A DNA stretch of 34,832 bases. Source: Chloroflexota bacterium (GTDB lineage: Bacteria > Chloroflexota > Limnocylindria > Limnocylindrales > CSP1-4). A program made the translations under genes and the position numbers. Below are positions 1 to 7,483 of the stretch, piece after piece; position 1 is the first letter of the stretch, and each line of letters opens with the position of its first letter. The stretch is taken from assembly GCA_015661135.1 (NCBI GenBank), contig JACVXW010000001.1:1-34832 (forward strand), read 5' to 3'. The notes beneath the pieces are model-generated. The model was not told the DNA's origin, searched no databases, and was given only the letters and a program-made list of their open reading frames with translations.

Positions 1-559
1 CAGGATCGATCCGCTCGGCGATCCGGTCGCCGAGGCCCAGGCGATCCAGCCCCGCGCAGGCGAGGACGAGCGCGTCCGCCTCCCCGCGCTCGAGGCGGCG
101 CAGCCGCGTGTCCACGTTGCCGTGGAACGGGACGACCTTGAGATCGGGGCGACGAGCCAGCAGGAACCCCGCCCGCCGCGGGCTGTCGGTCCCGATCCGG
201 GCACCGCTCGGCAGGTCATCCAGCCCGGGGCCCAGGCCGGGTCCCGTCACCAGGGCGTCCCTCGGATCTGCCCGGGGGAGGTACGCGCCGATCCGCAATC
301 GCGGGTCCTCGGTCGTGGGTACGTCCTTGGCGCTGTGGACGGCAACGTCGATCCGGCTGGCGACCAACTCCCGCTCGAGCGCCGTGACAAAGGCCCCCTC
401 CCCCCAGGCCGTGTCCGGGGCGCGCCGGTCTCCGGCGGTCGTGACGACCACGAGACGACCGCGTGTGCCGGCAGCCTCCAGCGCGGCGCACACGAGCGAG
501 GCCTGGGCGAGCGCCAGGGCACTGCCGCGTGTCCCGATCCGGATTTCCACCGCCCTCAC
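1..559 (-). CDS. hemC: Hydroxymethylbilane synthase (porphobilinogen deaminase), 3' truncated by window edge
   Basis: The enzyme joins four porphobilinogen molecules into hydroxymethylbilane in cytosolic tetrapyrrole (heme/corrinoid) synthesis. The minus-strand translation starts VRAVEIRIGTRGSALALAQA, the family's N-terminal signature. It continues through DVAVHSAKDVPT, GTDSPRRAGFLL and HGNVDTRLRRLERGEADA, which cover the substrate- and cofactor-binding part of domains 1-2. About 186 residues are visible of the usual ~300, so the dipyrromethane-cofactor Cys lies outside the window. The start is GTG at 559 or GTG at 550; no clear SD is seen, so the first is given tentatively. It follows the MerR-like gene by 52 nt on the same strand. 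Family call is near certain. Confidence 0.95.
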   Translation of the reverse strand, partial: MRAVEIRIGTRGSALALAQASLVCAALEAAGTRGRLVVVTTAGDRRAPDTAWGEGAFVTALERELVASRIDVAVHSAKDVPTTEDPRLRIGAYLPRADPRDALVTGPGLGPGLDDLPSGARIGTDSPRRAGFLLARRPDLKVVPFHGNVDTRLRRLERGEADALVLACAGLDRLGLGDRIAERIDP

Positions 560-611
560 GGTGCGGGGATGGCGCGGGCAGGCCGTGGGCGCGGGCGAAC
601 GGCCACCGCGA

Positions 612-1256
612 TCATCGCGAGGCACCCGTGTGGCCCGTCATCGTCGCCACGAGCAGCTCATCCATTGCCCGTTCGGCCGCGGCCAGGAGTTCCGTCGCCT
701 CTCGTGTGTCGAATCCTCGCCGTCGGGCGGCCGACGACAGCTCCACGTGGAATGGCGCGCGGAACCGCAGGAACCCCTCGACGGTCTGGCTTAGCGACAG
801 TCCAGCGGCGGCCGCAATCTGGCCGTACTCCGCGGCGCTCGCCGTCGCTTCCCGCAGGAAGTCGGTCGCCACCTCAGGCCCGGGAGCGTCGAGGTACTGG
901 AGGAGGCGGGCCGCCAGGACATGACCGTGCGCCCGGAACAGCCCGCGCTGCTCCTCGGAGAGAGCCGGGATCCAGGGCAGCTCCCGGGAGGCCACCTGGG
1001 TCGCGCGCCGATATGTCCTGGACATCCTCGCCGTGGTGACGCCGGCACTCCGGAGCGACGGCCGGCCATCACGATCGGCGGGGAGGAGCCGCTCCAGGCC
1101 CGAGCGCGAAAAGCGGCGGTGTCCGCCCGGCGTCATGAAGACCCGCAGGCGCCCGGCGTCGCCCCACCGCCGGACCGTTCCCGGCGATACGCCAAGAACG
1201 TTGCTGGCCTCGGCGAGGCTGATCCAGTCGATGTCTCGGGACGCGGATCGACGCAA
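612..1256 (-). CDS. MerR/BldC-type helix-turn-helix transcriptional regulator
   Basis: A 214-residue protein. Residues about 10-58 form an excisionase/MerR-like winged HTH: WISLAEASNVLGVSPGTVRRW followed by the wing GRLRVFMTPGGHRRF. Such proteins bind DNA, often at direct repeats. Residues about 95-205 are helical and resemble the globin-like RsbRD_N/PucR-type N-terminal regions from memory; I see no cofactor motif. An in-frame TAG lies directly upstream, so TTG at 1256 is the first possible start, and no good ATG follows. There is no SD. Two AAATCTA direct repeats abut the start codon, which suggests autoregulation. It lies upstream of hemC, with a 52-nt gap, and may be cotranscribed. Family is secure; target genes and ligand are unknown. 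Confidence 0.82.
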   Translation of the reverse strand: MRRSASRDIDWISLAEASNVLGVSPGTVRRWGDAGRLRVFMTPGGHRRFSRSGLERLLPADRDGRPSLRSAGVTTARMSRTYRRATQVASRELPWIPALSEEQRGLFRAHGHVLAARLLQYLDAPGPEVATDFLREATASAAEYGQIAAAAGLSLSQTVEGFLRFRAPFHVELSSAARRRGFDTREATELLAAAERAMDELLVATMTGHTGASR

Positions 1257-1276
1257 CTAAAATCTACCTAAATCTA
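1257..1276. promoter_or_regulatory. Direct-repeat operator candidate upstream of the MerR-like gene
   Basis: AAATCTA occurs at 1260-1266 and again at 1270-1276, exactly 10 bp apart (one helical turn). With flanks this reads CTAAAATCTA and CTAAATCTA. On the gene's strand it is TAGATTTAGG followed by TAGATTTTAG, directly before the TTG start. The patch is strikingly AT-rich for this genome. BldC/MerR-type HTH proteins are known to bind direct repeats, so autoregulation is inferred. It could also hold the -10 element (TAGATT). Confidence 0.5.
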
Positions 1277-1348
1277 GCTGAACATTACGATGTCTCGCAA
1301 ACGATAGCACACCGCGGCCGCGAGCCGGACGATCCGACCTGGCTGGTC

Positions 1349-2641
1349 CTACCCTGCGATCTGCTCGAGCCGGTGTCGGAGGAATCGACGTTCGGCAGCG
1401 TTGGCGGTCAGGGCGAGCGCCCGCTCGTATGAAGCGCGCGCGTCGGCATGGCGTCCGAGGCGCCGAAGCAGATCCGCCCGGGCCGAATGGAGGTACGGAT
1501 AGTCCTCGAGGGCCCCTCCGGCGACGATCGCCTCCACCCGGGCGAGCCCGACCTCCACGCCCTCGGCCATCGCGACGGCCACGGCGTGGTTGAGCGCCAC
1601 GACCGGCGAGGGGGTGCGACGCTCCAGCTCCCCGTAGAGCGCGGCGATCTGCGGCCAGTCAGTTTCGGCCGGTGTCGCGGCGCCGTCGTGGAGCGCGGCG
1701 ATCGCGGCCTGGAGCTGGTACGGCCCCGGGGCGCGCATCCGGAGCGCCCGCTCCACGAGCGCCGCTCCCTCTCGAATCCGCTCAGCGTCCCAGCGCGACC
1801 GATCCTGATCGTCCAGGAGGACAAGCTCGCCTGACTCGCTGACCCTCGCCTCGCGGCGCGCGTCGTGGAGGAGCATGAGCGCCAGGAGTCCCAGCGCCTC
1901 GGGCTCGTCCGGCATCAGCTCGACGAGGACACGCGCCAGGCGGATTGCTTCGGTGCACAACTCCCGTCGGATCAGCGACTCGCCGGCGGAGGCGCCGTAA
2001 CCCTCGTTGAACACGAGATACAGCACCTGCAGGACGCCCTCGAGCCGCTCGGGCAGCAGGTGATCCGGCGGGACGCGATACGGGATCCCTGCGTCGCGGA
2101 TCTTCCGCTTGGCCCTGACCAGGCGCTGGGCGAGCGTCGGCTCGGGCACGAGGAAGGCACGGGCGATCTCCGGCGTCTGGAGGCCTCCGAGCGTCCGCAG
2201 GGTGAGCGCCACGCGAGCATCCAGCGGTAGCGCGGGGTGACAGCAGGTGAAGATGAGGCGGAGGCGGTCGTCAGCGATCGGCACGGAATCGCCGTCCTCG
2301 CCAAGCTCGCCAACGTCCCCAAGTTCGCCCGGTTCGCCCGCCGCCAGCTCCTCGGCGATCAGTTGCTCCCGCCATAGCGCTTCGGTCTTCCCGACCAGCC
2401 GTCGCGCGCGCCGAAGACGATCGATCGCACGGTTGCGGGCGGTCGTGGTGATCCATGCCCCGGGGTTCGGCGGCACACCGTCGCGCGGCCAGCGCTCGAG
2501 GGCAGTCAGGAACGCGTCCTGCACCGAATCCTCGGCGAGATCGAAGTCCCGGACCGCCCGGATGAGGGCGGCTAGGACCCGCCCCGATTCCTCGCGGAAC
2601 AGGCGGTCGACGACCTCGGCGCTGACCGGCTCCGGGGTCAG
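1349..2641 (-). CDS. ECF42-type RNA polymerase sigma factor with C-terminal TPR-like extension
   Basis: A group-IV sigma factor that would direct RNA polymerase to its own promoters. Region 2 includes LAEDSVQDAFLTALERWP and ARNRAIDRLRRAR. Region 4 includes LQTPEIARAFLVPEPTLAQR. About 240 further residues (DUF6596/TPR-like, with VLYLVFNEGYGAS) form the long C-terminal extension typical of ECF42, which in known members is needed for activity and replaces an anti-sigma factor. Homology clearly begins before GTG 2524: the frame reads PEPVSAEVVDRLFREESGRV upstream. No ATG, GTG or TTG is available there. The best start is CTG at 2641, overlapping the DGPF gene's stop as CTGA. That gives 430 residues, close to family length. 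The operon with a DGPF protein is the ECF42 hallmark. Confidence 0.88.
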   Translation of the reverse strand: MTPEPVSAEVVDRLFREESGRVLAALIRAVRDFDLAEDSVQDAFLTALERWPRDGVPPNPGAWITTTARNRAIDRLRRARRLVGKTEALWREQLIAEELAAGEPGELGDVGELGEDGDSVPIADDRLRLIFTCCHPALPLDARVALTLRTLGGLQTPEIARAFLVPEPTLAQRLVRAKRKIRDAGIPYRVPPDHLLPERLEGVLQVLYLVFNEGYGASAGESLIRRELCTEAIRLARVLVELMPDEPEALGLLALMLLHDARREARVSESGELVLLDDQDRSRWDAERIREGAALVERALRMRAPGPYQLQAAIAALHDGAATPAETDWPQIAALYGELERRTPSPVVALNHAVAVAMAEGVEVGLARVEAIVAGGALEDYPYLHSARADLLRRLGRHADARASYERALALTANAAERRFLRHRLEQIAG

Positions 2642-3024
2642 CCTTGCCCGCCCCCGGCGGCCGTGTAGGCAGCCGGCAGCTGCCAGATGGGTCGAACCTC
2701 GATCGTCCCGCGCTTCGCGGCCGGGATCTTGGCGGCCATCTCGATCGCCTCGTCCAGGTCCGCGCAGTCGAGCAGGTAGAACCCGCCGAGGGCCTCCTTG
2801 GTCTCCGCAAAGGGCCCATCGGTCACGGCGACCTGGCCGTCACGGACACGGACGGACGTCGCGGTCGGCGTGGGCTCGAGAGCCTCGCCGGCAAGGTACT
2901 GACCCCGCTCGCGCGCCTCCCGGGTGAAGCCGGCGTACGCGGCGAGCTCGGCGGCCATCACTTCGTCGTCTGCCGCGACGCCCGCCGGCGATTCGGCCTG
3001 GTAGATCAGCATCAGATACTGCAT
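2638..3024 (-). CDS. YCII/DGPF-family protein, ECF42 partner
   Basis: A 128-residue single-domain YCII-related protein beginning MQYLMLIYQAES and containing the family's name motif as TDGPFAETKEALGGFYLLDC, then a terminal EVRPIW. The family adopts a dimeric ferredoxin-like fold with a possible catalytic His/Asp. In ECF42 systems one or more DGPF proteins are encoded beside the sigma factor and form part of its regulon; their biochemical role is unknown. The start is ATG 3024, with GGAG about 9 nt upstream. Its TGA overlaps the proposed CTG start of the sigma gene, so translational coupling is likely. It follows the DUF2652 gene by 35 nt. Confidence 0.9.
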   Translation of the reverse strand: MQYLMLIYQAESPAGVAADDEVMAAELAAYAGFTREARERGQYLAGEALEPTPTATSVRVRDGQVAVTDGPFAETKEALGGFYLLDCADLDEAIEMAAKIPAAKRGTIEVRPIWQLPAAYTAAGGGQG

Positions 3025-3059
3025 TGGCTCGATCTCCAATCGGGCGGTCGAAGGCCGCT

Positions 3060-4277
3060 CTAGTGTGGCAACGATTCCGAGACCGCGGATTCGACATCCG
3101 CCCCTGTCGCATCGGCGGACCGGACCGGCTCGCGCAGGAAGCGCTCCGCGGAGACTGGCGGCTCCGGCTCCCCGGCCTCCGACCCGGCGGCTCGTCGTCG
3201 AGCAGCGTCCTCCGCGATCAGCGGGATAAGCGCCCGGATGTCGGCCCGGATCTGACCACCGAAGAGCGGCGTGATCATGCCGACCATCGCGCGATCCTTG
3301 AGCCGGCGCGGGCGCTCGATGCGGCTGATATGGCGCGTCCCCTGGTCGATGGCCTCGAACGTATCGGTCATCGTCAGCTTCGGGCCGCCGGGCACGGGCA
3401 CCTGGAAACGGAGCGTGAAGTACTCGTACGGGCGCCAGTCCACGATCTCCTCGATGCTCGCGCGCTTCCCGTGCATGCAATGGTTGGTCGTTCCCGGTCC
3501 GCGTCGCCCGGTGGGTGCCGCCTCATGGACGATGTCGACACCCTGCTGCCACTTCGGCCGGCGGGCCGGCGATGTGATCCAGTCCCAGACGATCGCCGGC
3601 GGACCGGGCAGGATCGTCTCGATCGACCAGACCGCGTCAGTTGGCTCCACGAACACGCGAACGCGGCGGCTTTCCGCCTGCCACGCGGCTTCGAGGTCGC
3701 GAACCCAGCCCCGGACCTCGCCGAGATCGATCTGCTCGGCATGTGCGACCAAGCCGGCCGCCGCCGGATCCGCGAGGCCCATGGCGGCGACCAGATCACC
3801 CGAGTAGAACGCGTAGGCCGGGACTCCGAGCCCCTCGACGATCGTGTTCTTGAGGAGCCGATGCGCCACGATGACATCGGCCCCGGCCAGCTCGTCCCGG
3901 CCCAGGATCCGCTGGTGGGCGACCAGCCCGTGATGGCCGACGAACTTGAGGTCCAGGTTCGGGATCAGCAGGCAGGCGTTGCATTCGCAGGTGGATGCCT
4001 GGCGAATGTCCCGCAGGCGACGCCGAAATGCGAAGTAGCAGCCCTCGATCGCGTCCTGGAGGGTCGAGCCGTCGATGGTCTCGCCCGGGGCGTACACGAA
4101 GGCCGCATCGCCTTCCAGCTTGGCCAGCCGGAAGAGGGGCCGGAGCGCGCCGACGACCGTGGAGATGAGGTCGGCCAGGATGTCCTGCGAGTGCTCAAGC
4201 TCCGTGCCGGCGATATAGCTCGTATAGCCGGAAATGTCGGCGATGACCAGGCAGGCCGGCTCGGGACGGTTCAGCAT
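3060..4277 (-). CDS. DUF2652 (class III cyclase-like) protein fused to an SRPBCC domain
   Basis: A 405-residue protein. Residues 8-200 are a DUF2652 domain related to class III nucleotidyl cyclases. VIADISGYT supplies Asp14 and KLEGDAAFVY supplies Asp57, at the spacing of the two metal-binding Asp residues. A conserved CxCxxC (Cys97, 99, 102) follows. The position equivalent to the transition-state Asn appears to be Ile in GADVIVAHRL, though the Arg is kept, so cyclase activity is doubtful. Residues about 215-345 form an SRPBCC/polyketide-cyclase-like domain (IVWDWITSPARRPKWQQG). The tail is acidic. The start is ATG 4277 with a close AGCGGAG. It leads the DGPF-ECF42 unit, suggesting an upstream sensory role (inference). 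Confidence 0.82.
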   Translation of the reverse strand: MLNRPEPACLVIADISGYTSYIAGTELEHSQDILADLISTVVGALRPLFRLAKLEGDAAFVYAPGETIDGSTLQDAIEGCYFAFRRRLRDIRQASTCECNACLLIPNLDLKFVGHHGLVAHQRILGRDELAGADVIVAHRLLKNTIVEGLGVPAYAFYSGDLVAAMGLADPAAAGLVAHAEQIDLGEVRGWVRDLEAAWQAESRRVRVFVEPTDAVWSIETILPGPPAIVWDWITSPARRPKWQQGVDIVHEAAPTGRRGPGTTNHCMHGKRASIEEIVDWRPYEYFTLRFQVPVPGGPKLTMTDTFEAIDQGTRHISRIERPRRLKDRAMVGMITPLFGGQIRADIRALIPLIAEDAARRRAAGSEAGEPEPPVSAERFLREPVRSADATGADVESAVSESLPH

Positions 4278-4311
4278 GGGCTCCGCTCTTCGTGCGCCAT
4301 CCGATCATCCG

Positions 4312-4350
4312 GGGTGAGACGGGCGATGTCGAGGGGGTATCGTCTCACCC
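4312..4350. promoter_or_regulatory. Perfect 10-bp inverted repeat in a divergent promoter
   Basis: GGGTGAGACG (4312-4321) and its exact reverse complement CGTCTCACCC (4341-4350) flank a 19-bp spacer between the divergent DUF2652 and LigD-polymerase genes. The right arm overlaps the proposed -10 (4338-4343) and runs up to the ATG at 4351. This is a plausible operator controlling one or both genes; the regulator is unknown. Confidence 0.55.
4338..4343 (+). promoter_or_regulatory. -10 element TATCGT, leaderless-type
   Basis: TATCGT ends 7 nt before ATG 4351 and no SD is present, so transcription would start at or next to the start codon. Confidence 0.6.
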
Positions 4351-5805
4351 ATGCCTGTGCAGCCCGAGGTCGTGCGGATCGACGGCCGCGACGTCTCCAT
4401 CAGCAACCCGGACAAGGTCTTCTTCGCCGAGGCCGGCGTCACGAAACGGGACCTCGTCCGGTACTACCTCGCGGTCGCCGAGGGGGCACTCCGCGGCGTG
4501 CGGGACCGGCCGATGGCGCTCAAGCGGTTCGTGAACGGCGCCGCAGGTGAGGCCTTCTTCCAGAAGCGTGCCCCGGACAACCGGCCGCCGTGGCTCCGCG
4601 TGGCAACGCTCTCGTTCCCCTCCGGACGGACCGCGGACGAGATCGTCCTCGACGATGCGGCAGGACTGGCCTGGATCGTCAACCTCGGCTGCATCGACCT
4701 CAACCCCCACCCGGTCCGCTCAGACGACCTGGATCACCCCGACGAGCTGCGGGTGGACCTCGATCCCGTGCCGGGCGTGGAGGTCGGCCTCGTCGGCTGG
4801 CCGAAGACCTCGGGGTCGCGCGGGATCCACATCAACATCCGGATCTCGCGGGACTGGACGTACCCGGAGGTCCGGCGGGCCGCGCTGGCTCTGGCGCGCG
4901 ACGTGGAGCGGCGGGCACCTTCAATCGCAACATCCAAGTGGTGGAAGGAGGAGCGCCACGGCGTCTTCCTCGACTACAACCAGAACGCCAAGGACCGGAC
5001 GGTGGCGTCGGCGTATTCCGTCCGGCCGCTGCCTGATGCCCGGGTCTCCACGCCGTTGACCTGGGACGAACTGCCGACGTGCGAGGCCGAGGCCTTCACG
5101 ATCGCGACGGTCCCGGCCCGGTACGCGGCGATCGGGGATCCCGGGGCCGGGATCGACGAAGCCGTCGGATCACTGGACGCCCTCCTGGAGCTGTCCCGCC
5201 GGGACGAGGCCGCGGGCGCCGGCGACGCGCCGTGGCCGCCGAACTACCGCAAGCAGGAGGGCGAGCCGCCACGGGTCCAGCCCTCGCGCCAGCGCCGCGC
5301 GACAGCCGACTACGACACGCCGGAGGCCGACGCCGAGCGCGAGAAGTCGCGGGCGGCGATGGAGCGGCGGTTCAGCGCCGAGCTCGAGGGGCGCGCCGCG
5401 GCTGGGGGCGCCGGTGGCGGGGGTGCCGGGGCCGGGGGGGCCGGGGGGGCCGGTCGGAGCACTACGCCGACGCCGACCGGGCGGCGCAAGTCCGTCGTGC
5501 CGGTCATCGAGATCTCGCGGGCGAAGTCGAAGGACGACGCGCTCGCCGGGCTCGAGCGCTGGAAGGCGCGCTGGCCCGCGGCGGCGGGGGCGCTCGAGCC
5601 CGCCGACGTGCTCGTGGACGGGATGCGCGGCCGGTCATCGCTCTGGTATCGCGTCCGCGTCAACCTGACCCACGTCCCGGACGCGGACCGACCGCCCCAG
5701 GAGCCCCTCGATCCCGACTACGACCCGTGGACCGAATACGCGTGGCCCGATCGCGCGGGACAACTGGAACGGGCGCCGCGGAAGCCGGAGGCGCCCGGGG
5801 CCTGA
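4351..5805 (+). CDS. LigD-type DNA polymerase/primase (NHEJ polymerase domain)
   Basis: An archaeo-eukaryotic primase-like polymerase of the LigD PolDom family, which fills ends in bacterial non-homologous end joining. Seen: ISNPDKVFF near the N-terminus, ELRVDLDP with metal-binding Asp136 and Asp138, PKTSGSRGIHINIRI (151-165), and GVFLDYNQNAKDRTVASAYS with the third Asp at 208. Only 12 residues (139-150) separate Asp138 from PKTSG. From memory relatives have about 30, so an in-frame loss of roughly 20 residues is likely. After residue ~300 come a basic segment, a Gly/Ala-rich linker (about 350-366) and a C-terminal conserved region with DVLVDGMRGRSSLWYRVRVN. The ligase is a separate gene nearby. 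The start is ATG 4351, leaderless-type. Confidence 0.9.
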   Translation: MPVQPEVVRIDGRDVSISNPDKVFFAEAGVTKRDLVRYYLAVAEGALRGVRDRPMALKRFVNGAAGEAFFQKRAPDNRPPWLRVATLSFPSGRTADEIVLDDAAGLAWIVNLGCIDLNPHPVRSDDLDHPDELRVDLDPVPGVEVGLVGWPKTSGSRGIHINIRISRDWTYPEVRRAALALARDVERRAPSIATSKWWKEERHGVFLDYNQNAKDRTVASAYSVRPLPDARVSTPLTWDELPTCEAEAFTIATVPARYAAIGDPGAGIDEAVGSLDALLELSRRDEAAGAGDAPWPPNYRKQEGEPPRVQPSRQRRATADYDTPEADAEREKSRAAMERRFSAELEGRAAAGGAGGGGAGAGGAGGAGRSTTPTPTGRRKSVVPVIEISRAKSKDDALAGLERWKARWPAAAGALEPADVLVDGMRGRSSLWYRVRVNLTHVPDADRPPQEPLDPDYDPWTEYAWPDRAGQLERAPRKPEAPGA

Positions 5806-5831
5806 TCCGCGGTCGTCGGCCGTCCTGACCT

Positions 5832-6170
5832 TCAGGCGAGGATGACGATCTCGCGGATCAGGTCGCCGGCAAGACGGTAAATCAGCACCGCGCGCACCGG
5901 CTCGGGCCGGCCGTCCGAGTATCCGGTGACTCGTTCCTCGTCGATGACGTACTGGTCGTGAGCGATGCGATTGGGGATCTCGTAGTGAAGATTCGGATGA
6001 ACGGACATCGCCTTCGCGTAGCGCGTCCGCACGGTCTCGGCACCGTCCATGAGGATCGCGCCGTCAGCATCCTTGACCACAACGTCCGGCGCATAGAAGC
6101 CCATGCACCGATCCACGTCGTGGTCGTGGTAGGCGTCGATCGCGGCCTGGACGACATCGCGCGGTTCCAC
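5832..6170 (-). CDS. NTF2-like / SnoaL-type small protein
   Basis: A 112-residue cone-shaped alpha+beta barrel candidate: DVVQAAIDAYHDHDVDRCMGFY, YAPDVVV, YEIPNRIAHDQYVIDEERVTG and VRAVLIYRLAGDLIREIVIL follow the usual NTF2-like strand order. Members range from ketosteroid-isomerase-like enzymes to ligand-binding accessory proteins; substrate cannot be predicted. The start is GTG 6170, preceded by GGAG about 6 nt upstream. It is 53 nt downstream of the ligase gene on the same strand, so it may be cotranscribed. A repair role is possible only by context. Confidence 0.75.
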   Translation of the reverse strand: MEPRDVVQAAIDAYHDHDVDRCMGFYAPDVVVKDADGAILMDGAETVRTRYAKAMSVHPNLHYEIPNRIAHDQYVIDEERVTGYSDGRPEPVRAVLIYRLAGDLIREIVILA

Positions 6171-6223
6171 GGCCTACTCCCTACATCTCGTGGCGGCACG
6201 CACCGCCGGCCTGGCGCGGGCGT

Positions 6224-7327
6224 TCAGGCGCCGCCCCCGAAGATCCGGGCGATCTCGAACGCCGCGGTCTCCTCGAGCTGATCGTAGCTGCATTCGGTCG
6301 GAGGCTTGTCCAGGCGCCATCGCTTGAACGTTGTCGCGTGGCGGAAGCGGGAGCCCTGGAGGTGGTCGTAGGCGACCTCCACGACCCGCTCAGCTCGGAG
6401 CGGCTCCCATGACAGGTCCTTGCCCCTGTTCCAGCGCGATGTCGCGCCGGGGAGTCGCTGGCCGGATGCATCGGCGTCGCCGTAGCCGGCCCACTCGGCC
6501 CACTCGCGCCACGGGTGCCCGTCCATCGCCCGCTCCCTTAACGGCTCCAGTTCGGCAAGGATCGATGCCCGCCGCTCCCAGGTGAATGACGACGTGATCC
6601 CGACATGGTGCAGGGCGCCCTCGTCGTCGAACAGGCCGAGGAGCAGCGAGCCGACGTGCGTCCCGGGCCCGTTCTTGTGCCAGCGGAACCCGGCGACCAC
6701 GCAGTCCGCCGTCCGCTGGTGCTTGATCTTGAGCATCGCCCGCTTGCCGGGTTGATACGCGGCGTCGAGTTTCTTGGCAACCACGCCGTCCAGGCCGGCG
6801 CCCTCGAAGTGATCGAACCACTCCGCGGCGAGGGCGCGGTCGCGCGTCGCGGGGGTGAGGTGAACGGGTGGCGCGACGCCGGCAAGCTCCTTCTCCAGGC
6901 GGGCTCGCCGCTCCCCCTGGGGGGTTGCCCGGAGGTCTGCCTCGCCCAGCGCCAGCAGGTCCCAGGCCACGAACGAGGCCGGCGACTCCCCTGCCAGCAT
7001 CTTCACCCGCGAGGCGGCCGGGTGGATCCGGAGCAGGAGCGCCTCGAAATCCAGCGAGCCGCCGCGCGAGATCACGACCTCGCCGTCCACGACACACCGA
7101 TCCGGGAGCGAAGCGCGGAGCGGCGCGGCCAGCTCCGGGAAGTAGCGGTCAAGCGGCTTCAGGTCACGCGATTGGATGAGCACCTCGTCGCCGTCACGGA
7201 AGACGATCGCCCGGAAGCCGTCCCACTTGGGCTCGAACAGCCAGCCATCACCGTCCGGTAGCCCGTCCGACGCCTTGGCGAGCATCGGCTCGAGCGGTGG
7301 CTGGAAAGGGAGGCGATCGAGGGGCAT
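6224..7327 (-). CDS. ATP-dependent DNA ligase (LigC/LigD ligase-domain type)
   Basis: A 367-residue nick-sealing ligase of the bacterial ATP-dependent family. Motif I is EPKWDGFRA, with the adenylated Lys34. Motif III-like DGEVVI, motif IV DGVVAKKLD and motif V AMLKIKHQRTADCVV are visible. The OB-fold domain continues from VVAGFRWHKNGPG to the C-terminus. Length matches stand-alone LigC-like ligases (~350) without polymerase or phosphoesterase domains. It is convergent with the LigD-type polymerase, with the NTF2-like gene between. Such split sets are typical of actinobacterial and Chloroflexota NHEJ loci, though Ku is not in view. The start is ATG 7327 with TAAACT 6 nt upstream and no SD. 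Confidence 0.92.
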   Translation of the reverse strand: MPLDRLPFQPPLEPMLAKASDGLPDGDGWLFEPKWDGFRAIVFRDGDEVLIQSRDLKPLDRYFPELAAPLRASLPDRCVVDGEVVISRGGSLDFEALLLRIHPAASRVKMLAGESPASFVAWDLLALGEADLRATPQGERRARLEKELAGVAPPVHLTPATRDRALAAEWFDHFEGAGLDGVVAKKLDAAYQPGKRAMLKIKHQRTADCVVAGFRWHKNGPGTHVGSLLLGLFDDEGALHHVGITSSFTWERRASILAELEPLRERAMDGHPWREWAEWAGYGDADASGQRLPGATSRWNRGKDLSWEPLRAERVVEVAYDHLQGSRFRHATTFKRWRLDKPPTECSYDQLEETAAFEIARIFGGGA

Positions 7328-7333
7328 GGGCGG

Positions 7334-7339
7334 AGTTTA
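7334..7339 (-). promoter_or_regulatory. -10 element TAAACT, leaderless-type
   Basis: On the minus strand TAAACT ends 6 nt before ATG 7327 of the DNA ligase gene; no SD is present. Confidence 0.55.
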
Positions 7340-7483
7340 TCCACGCGCGACGGCGCGACCGCGCGGCAGGCGCGGCGGCACGGCGGGAGCGCGGCGGCTC
7401 TCTGTGGCAGGGGCACGCCCTCGGGGGACGGCTCGCCCGATCCGGGTCCTTTCGTGGGGGCCGGCGGCCGGGCGCCCCTCGTT

